A DNA stretch of 5,969 nt from Gammaproteobacteria bacterium (GTDB lineage: Bacteria; Gemmatimonadota; Gemmatimonadetes; Longimicrobiales; Gaopeijiaceae). The translations under genes and the position numbers were made by a program. This document shows positions 5,613-5,969 of this stretch, one piece after another. The stretch is from assembly GCA_009843625.1 (NCBI GenBank), contig VYDD01000449.1, forward strand, positions 1,955-7,923. The letters run 5' to 3'. Position 1 is the first letter of the stretch. Every line of letters begins with the position of its first letter. The notes under the pieces were generated by a model that saw only the letters and a list, made by a program, of their open reading frames with translations, did not search any database and was not told the DNA's origin.

Positions 5613-5969
5613 ATGCCGACACATTCGACCGCCGGCCTTTGGGGTGTTGCCGTACTGCTCCTGTGCGGCCTGGCCTCCTGCGTGAGCCAGGATTCCGGCT
5701 CGCCCCTTGTCGTCCAGCGGGACAGCGCGGGAATCGAGATCGTCGAGGCGACGCGGCCGCTCTGGGGCGATTCCAGCCGGTGGAGCATCGGTCCTGACCC
5801 GCTCGTCGACCTCACACTGTCCGGCAGCGGCCCGGCCCACGAGTTCTTCCGGGTCCGCGGACTGAAACAGCGGCCGGACGGCTCCCTAGTGCTCGCCGAT
5901 CGAGCCTCGCAGGAGCTCCGCTTCTACTCCGCCGACGGGGAGTTTCTTGGCGAGATGGGGGGTAGGGGG
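5613..5969 (+). CDS. 6-bladed beta-propeller lipoprotein, paralogue 3 (cut by right edge)
   Basis: The frame stays open to the window edge, giving 119 codons, roughly the first third of the gene. A hydrophobic signal ends in a canonical lipobox, L20-A-S-C23, so the product should be a lipoprotein. The mature part repeats the family opening: 'SPLVVQRDSAGIEIVEATRP', 'LWGDSSRWSI', 'PLVDLTLSGSGPAHEFFRV', 'KQRPDGSLVLAD' and 'FYSADGEFLGEMGGRG'. ATG 5613 is chosen because GACAATGCCG aligns with the starts of the two upstream paralogues (GACTATGACG, GACAATGACG). ATG 5607, two codons earlier, is nearly as likely. It begins about 32 bases after the stop of paralogue 2 with no terminator between them. 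Whether the rest is intact cannot be seen. Confidence 0.82.
   Translation, partial: MPTHSTAGLWGVAVLLLCGLASCVSQDSGSPLVVQRDSAGIEIVEATRPLWGDSSRWSIGPDPLVDLTLSGSGPAHEFFRVRGLKQRPDGSLVLADRASQELRFYSADGEFLGEMGGRG

Larger units (their letters stand above)
3124..5969 (+). repeat. Tandem gene array of beta-propeller paralogues
   Basis: Three homologous genes lie head to tail with start-to-start distances of 1251 and 1238 bases. DNA similarity is highest in the first third and last quarter of each unit; for example, GTCGATCCCTCGGGGGC is shared by units 1 and 2, and CAGCGGCCGGACGGCTC by all three. Units 1 and 2 also end in nearly the same 30 bases up to the stop. This is local gene duplication followed by divergence. 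The array may continue past the right edge. Confidence 0.8.

Noticed and set aside
4423..5622. A 399-codon open frame on the minus strand opposite propeller paralogue 2
   Set aside because: A similar antisense frame lies opposite paralogue 1. Both mirror the conserved sense coding, and their translations are low-complexity with no domain.
1..5969. tRNA, rRNA, CRISPR array, insertion sequence or attachment site
   Set aside because: No short regularly spaced repeats, transposase or integrase reading frame, terminal inverted repeats or tRNA-like cloverleaf were seen on either strand by eye.

Overview
The window is GC-rich, with long open frames on both strands, and looks like a bacterial chromosome. 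Tandem secreted or lipoprotein beta-propeller genes opening with the block 'LVVxRDSAGxxIVE', next to a class-C-type serine hydrolase, suggest Gemmatimonadota. That is an inference from gene style; no rRNA or other taxonomic marker is present.

Layout. The left part (1-1243) reads on the minus strand. In transcription order it holds an Xre/MbcA/ParS-type antitoxin (749-1243), a RES-domain toxin (302-745) and the N-terminus of an exported CapA-family protein that runs off the left edge (1-275). The antitoxin stop and the toxin start lie in the same frame with one codon between them, and the toxin starts with TTG. CapA follows after 26 bases with its own strong ribosome binding site. A divergent intergenic region (1244-1541) contains a cluster of GAAC/GTTC half-sites next to the antitoxin start and an inverted-repeat-rich segment nearer the plus-strand gene. 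No gene is supported there.

The right part reads on the plus strand. It holds an exported serine hydrolase of the beta-lactamase/penicillin-binding-protein superfamily (1542-3053), then three tandem paralogues of a 6-bladed beta-propeller protein: two complete (3124-4320, 4375-5580) and one cut by the right edge (from about 5613). Gaps are 70, 54 and about 32 bases with no convincing terminator, so the four genes could form one transcription unit. The paralogues share near-identical N- and C-terminal blocks and differ most in the middle. The first and third carry lipoboxes. In the second, the lipobox cysteine is replaced by phenylalanine through what amounts to a single-base difference, which predicts a soluble periplasmic or secreted product.

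How they work together. The antitoxin/toxin pair is a recognisable Xre-RES module, expected to act on cellular NAD+ and to autoregulate. The plus-strand genes all encode envelope or exported products, but their substrates and partners cannot be read from the sequence. The clearest points for follow-up are the propeller array with its localisation switch, the in-frame TGA-CGG-TTG toxin junction, and the CapA gene immediately behind the toxin.
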